DNA of 15,599 bases, from contig SFOB01000056.1 of assembly GCA_004554075.1 (NCBI GenBank), positions 1 to 15,599 on the forward strand, in the 5' to 3' direction. Within the stretch, counting starts at the first letter, position 1; each line of letters starts with the position of its first letter. The DNA is from Treponema sp. (GTDB lineage: Bacteria > Spirochaetota > Spirochaetia > Treponematales > Treponemataceae). The position numbers and the translations under genes were made by a program. The notes beneath the pieces are model-generated. The model made no database searches. It worked only from the letters and a program-made list of their open reading frames with translations, and was not told the DNA's origin. Of this stretch, positions 14,143 to 15,599 are shown in pieces.

Positions 14143-15429
14143 ATGGATGCAAGCTCCTCGCCCTATATATTCATACTTCTCGCGGCGCTGATTGTTCTTT
14201 CCATGCTCTTTTCCATTTCGGAAAGTTCCTTTCTTGGAATGAACAAACTGCGCCTTAGAGTTCTCAGAAAAAATAAAGATAAGCGCGCTCTTATTGCCGG
14301 CCGCCTTTTAGACCGCAGAGAGCGCCTTATCAACACCCTTTTAGTTTCCAACGACATTGTAAACATCTTTCTTTCTTCTATTATTACATCATTAGCTCTG
14401 GAAACTTTTGGTCAGAAGGGTGTAGGAATAGCAACTCTTATAGCAACTCTTCTTCTTTTGATTTTTGGAGAGATTACACCAAAAACAATTTCAACCCGTT
14501 GTCCTGACCGCATAGCCTACGCTCTTGCTCCTTTTGTTCAGGTAGTTGTTATTCTTATGAGACCGGTGGTTGCAATAGTAACCTTTATAGCCCGCTGCGT
14601 TCTCCGCATTTTCGGCATCAGGACAAATGCAAAAAAACAGTCTTATACAGAAGAAGAAATCAAAACCTTTTTTGATATCAGTTCAGAAAGCGGTGTAATA
14701 GAAGAAAATGAAAACCGCATGATGACTCAGGTATTTAAGTTTTCTGATCTGGAAGCTCAGGACATCATGGTGCCTCGTACAAAAATCCGCGCTGTTCCTC
14801 ACGATGCAAGCTACCGTGATATCGTAGAACTTTCCCAGCGACTGGGCTATACACGTTTTCCTGTTTACCGCGAATCAATTGATGACATCATTGGAATCAT
14901 CTACCTCAAGGATATGCTGGCCTATAAGGAAAGTCAGAGCACTTTTAATTTGCAGAAGGTAATGAGGCCTCCGCTTTTTATTCTTGGTACAAAAAAAATC
15001 ACTTCGGTTCAGGAACTTCTTTTTGAAAATCACGATTCAATGGCAATTATAGTTGATGAATATTCCGGTACCGATGGCGTAATTACTGAAAAAGATATTT
15101 CCCGCGAAATCTTTGCCCTGCCTGGAGAAAATTCTCTGCGCGGTAAAGTTTTTGATTTTGATAATGTTGAAGATAAATCTGATTTTGAAATAAACGGCTC
15201 TGTGCTTTTGCGAGATCTCAAGGAAGATCTGCATATTGGGCTGGAATCAAATATAAACGAAACAATAGGCGGCTGGTTTGCAGAACAGATAGACCGTATG
15301 CCTGAAGCTGGAGATACAATTGATTTTGAAGGCTGGCGTTTCACAATTAAAAAGATTCAGGCTCACCGTGTAGAAAGAATCCAGATTTTTAAGCTTGCAG
15401 TTGAAGATGAAGAGGAGGCAGAAGAATGA
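14143..15429 (+). CDS. CNNM/CorC-family membrane protein with CBS domains (HlyC/TlyC-like)
   Basis: This 428-residue protein has the full architecture of the CNNM/CorC family, implicated in magnesium and other divalent-cation transport and historically annotated as haemolysin TlyC/HlyC in spirochaetes. The DUF21/CNNM membrane domain spans about 6-160, with SISESSFLGMN (24-34) and the conserved LIFGEITPKTIS (106-117). A cytosolic CBS pair follows at about 205-325 (DIMVPRTKI; GYTRFPVYRESIDDIIGIIYLKDML; IIVDEYSGTDGVITEKDI). The C-terminal CorC_HlyC domain at about 345-420 includes INETIGGWFAEQIDRMP. The tail is acidic (EDEEEAEE). The ATG comes one base after the purL stop, and no Shine-Dalgarno sits at a normal distance, so translation probably depends on purL. 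No purine-related link is evident. A related gene overlaps its stop. Direct haemolysis should not be assumed. Confidence 0.93.
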   Translation: MDASSSPYIFILLAALIVLSMLFSISESSFLGMNKLRLRVLRKNKDKRALIAGRLLDRRERLINTLLVSNDIVNIFLSSIITSLALETFGQKGVGIATLIATLLLLIFGEITPKTISTRCPDRIAYALAPFVQVVVILMRPVVAIVTFIARCVLRIFGIRTNAKKQSYTEEEIKTFFDISSESGVIEENENRMMTQVFKFSDLEAQDIMVPRTKIRAVPHDASYRDIVELSQRLGYTRFPVYRESIDDIIGIIYLKDMLAYKESQSTFNLQKVMRPPLFILGTKKITSVQELLFENHDSMAIIVDEYSGTDGVITEKDISREIFALPGENSLRGKVFDFDNVEDKSDFEINGSVLLRDLKEDLHIGLESNINETIGGWFAEQIDRMPEAGDTIDFEGWRFTIKKIQAHRVERIQIFKLAVEDEEEAEE

Positions 15430-15599
15430 AAGAATATATCATAACTGCCGCAGAACTTTTTGTCCTCATTCTCTGCGTAGGATTTTTTACTTCGTCGGAA
15501 ACGGCTTATCTTTCTCTTCCTCGCCTGAAACTTCGCAATATGGTAGAGCAGGGGCGACGTAATGCAAAAAAGGTTGCAGCCCTTAAGGCAAATATGGAT
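15426..15599 (+). CDS. second CNNM/CorC-family protein, N-terminal part (cut by window)
   Basis: Only the first 58 codons are inside the window. They encode a membrane helix followed by TSSETAYLSLPRLKLRNMVEQGRRNAKKVAALK, the same arrangement (SE-s-lS---l-lr-l---g---A) as the start of the preceding CNNM protein, so this is a second copy of the DUF21/CNNM domain. The ATG overlaps the upstream stop by four bases (ATGA), and a perfect AGGAGG at 15413-15418 sits seven bases before it. Whether CBS and CorC domains follow cannot be seen. Confidence 0.85.
   Translation, partial: MKEYIITAAELFVLILCVGFFTSSETAYLSLPRLKLRNMVEQGRRNAKKVAALKANMD

Noticed and set aside
1..15599. Mobile elements, CRISPR arrays, toxin-antitoxin or defence genes, tRNA and rRNA genes.
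   Set aside because: None recognised. All long frames on the coding strands are accounted for by housekeeping or envelope genes, and gaps are short, with none over 300 bases.

Overview
The window looks like chromosomal housekeeping sequence from a spirochaete, most likely a gut- or rumen-type Treponema. The reasons are a V/A-type ATPase B-D gene pair, a moderate G+C content (low-to-mid 40s by eye), a clade-II type PurL, and the general look of the proteins. The genus call is an inference from gene content; there is no rRNA or other marker in the window. I see no tRNA, rRNA, CRISPR array, insertion sequence, integrase or phage gene.

Layout. (1) 1-3295, plus strand: the 3' part of an operon with V-type ATPase subunit B (cut at its 5' end), subunit D, a universal-stress-family protein and a J-domain protein. 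(2) 3352-4113, plus: methionine aminopeptidase with its own promoter, followed by a short GC-rich palindromic element. (3) 4246-5733, plus: an exported HtrA/DegP-type serine protease with two PDZ domains, starting at TTG. (4) 5671-10114, minus: a four-gene set read as response regulator, sensor kinase, CreD, DUF1361 membrane protein. Its last gene overlaps the 3' end of htrA tail to tail by 63 bp. (5) 10161-14141, plus: a large purL, divergent from the response regulator across a 46-bp gap. (6) 14143-15599, plus: two adjacent CNNM/CorC (HlyC/TlyC-like) membrane-protein genes, the second cut by the window edge.

How the parts may fit. The minus-strand set is a CreBCD-like envelope-stress module. 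The sensor would signal through the OmpR-family regulator, with CreD and the DUF1361 protein as membrane outputs. It lies next to HtrA, the periplasmic quality-control protease, so the centre of the window has an envelope-maintenance theme. The flanks are energy and ion transport (V-ATPase), protein maturation (Map) and de novo purine synthesis (PurL).

The most notable signals are not new gene families. Three genes (map, purL and the response regulator) have a -10 promoter box placed exactly so that transcription should begin at or one base before the start codon, with no Shine-Dalgarno sequence, suggesting leaderless mRNAs. Others are a 9-bp in-frame repeat at the start of creD, a hairpin reaching into the creD ribosome binding site, a dispersed-repeat-like palindrome, and a V-ATPase operon that runs into Usp and J-domain genes instead of the I and K subunits. 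I found no clear evidence of a wholly new system.
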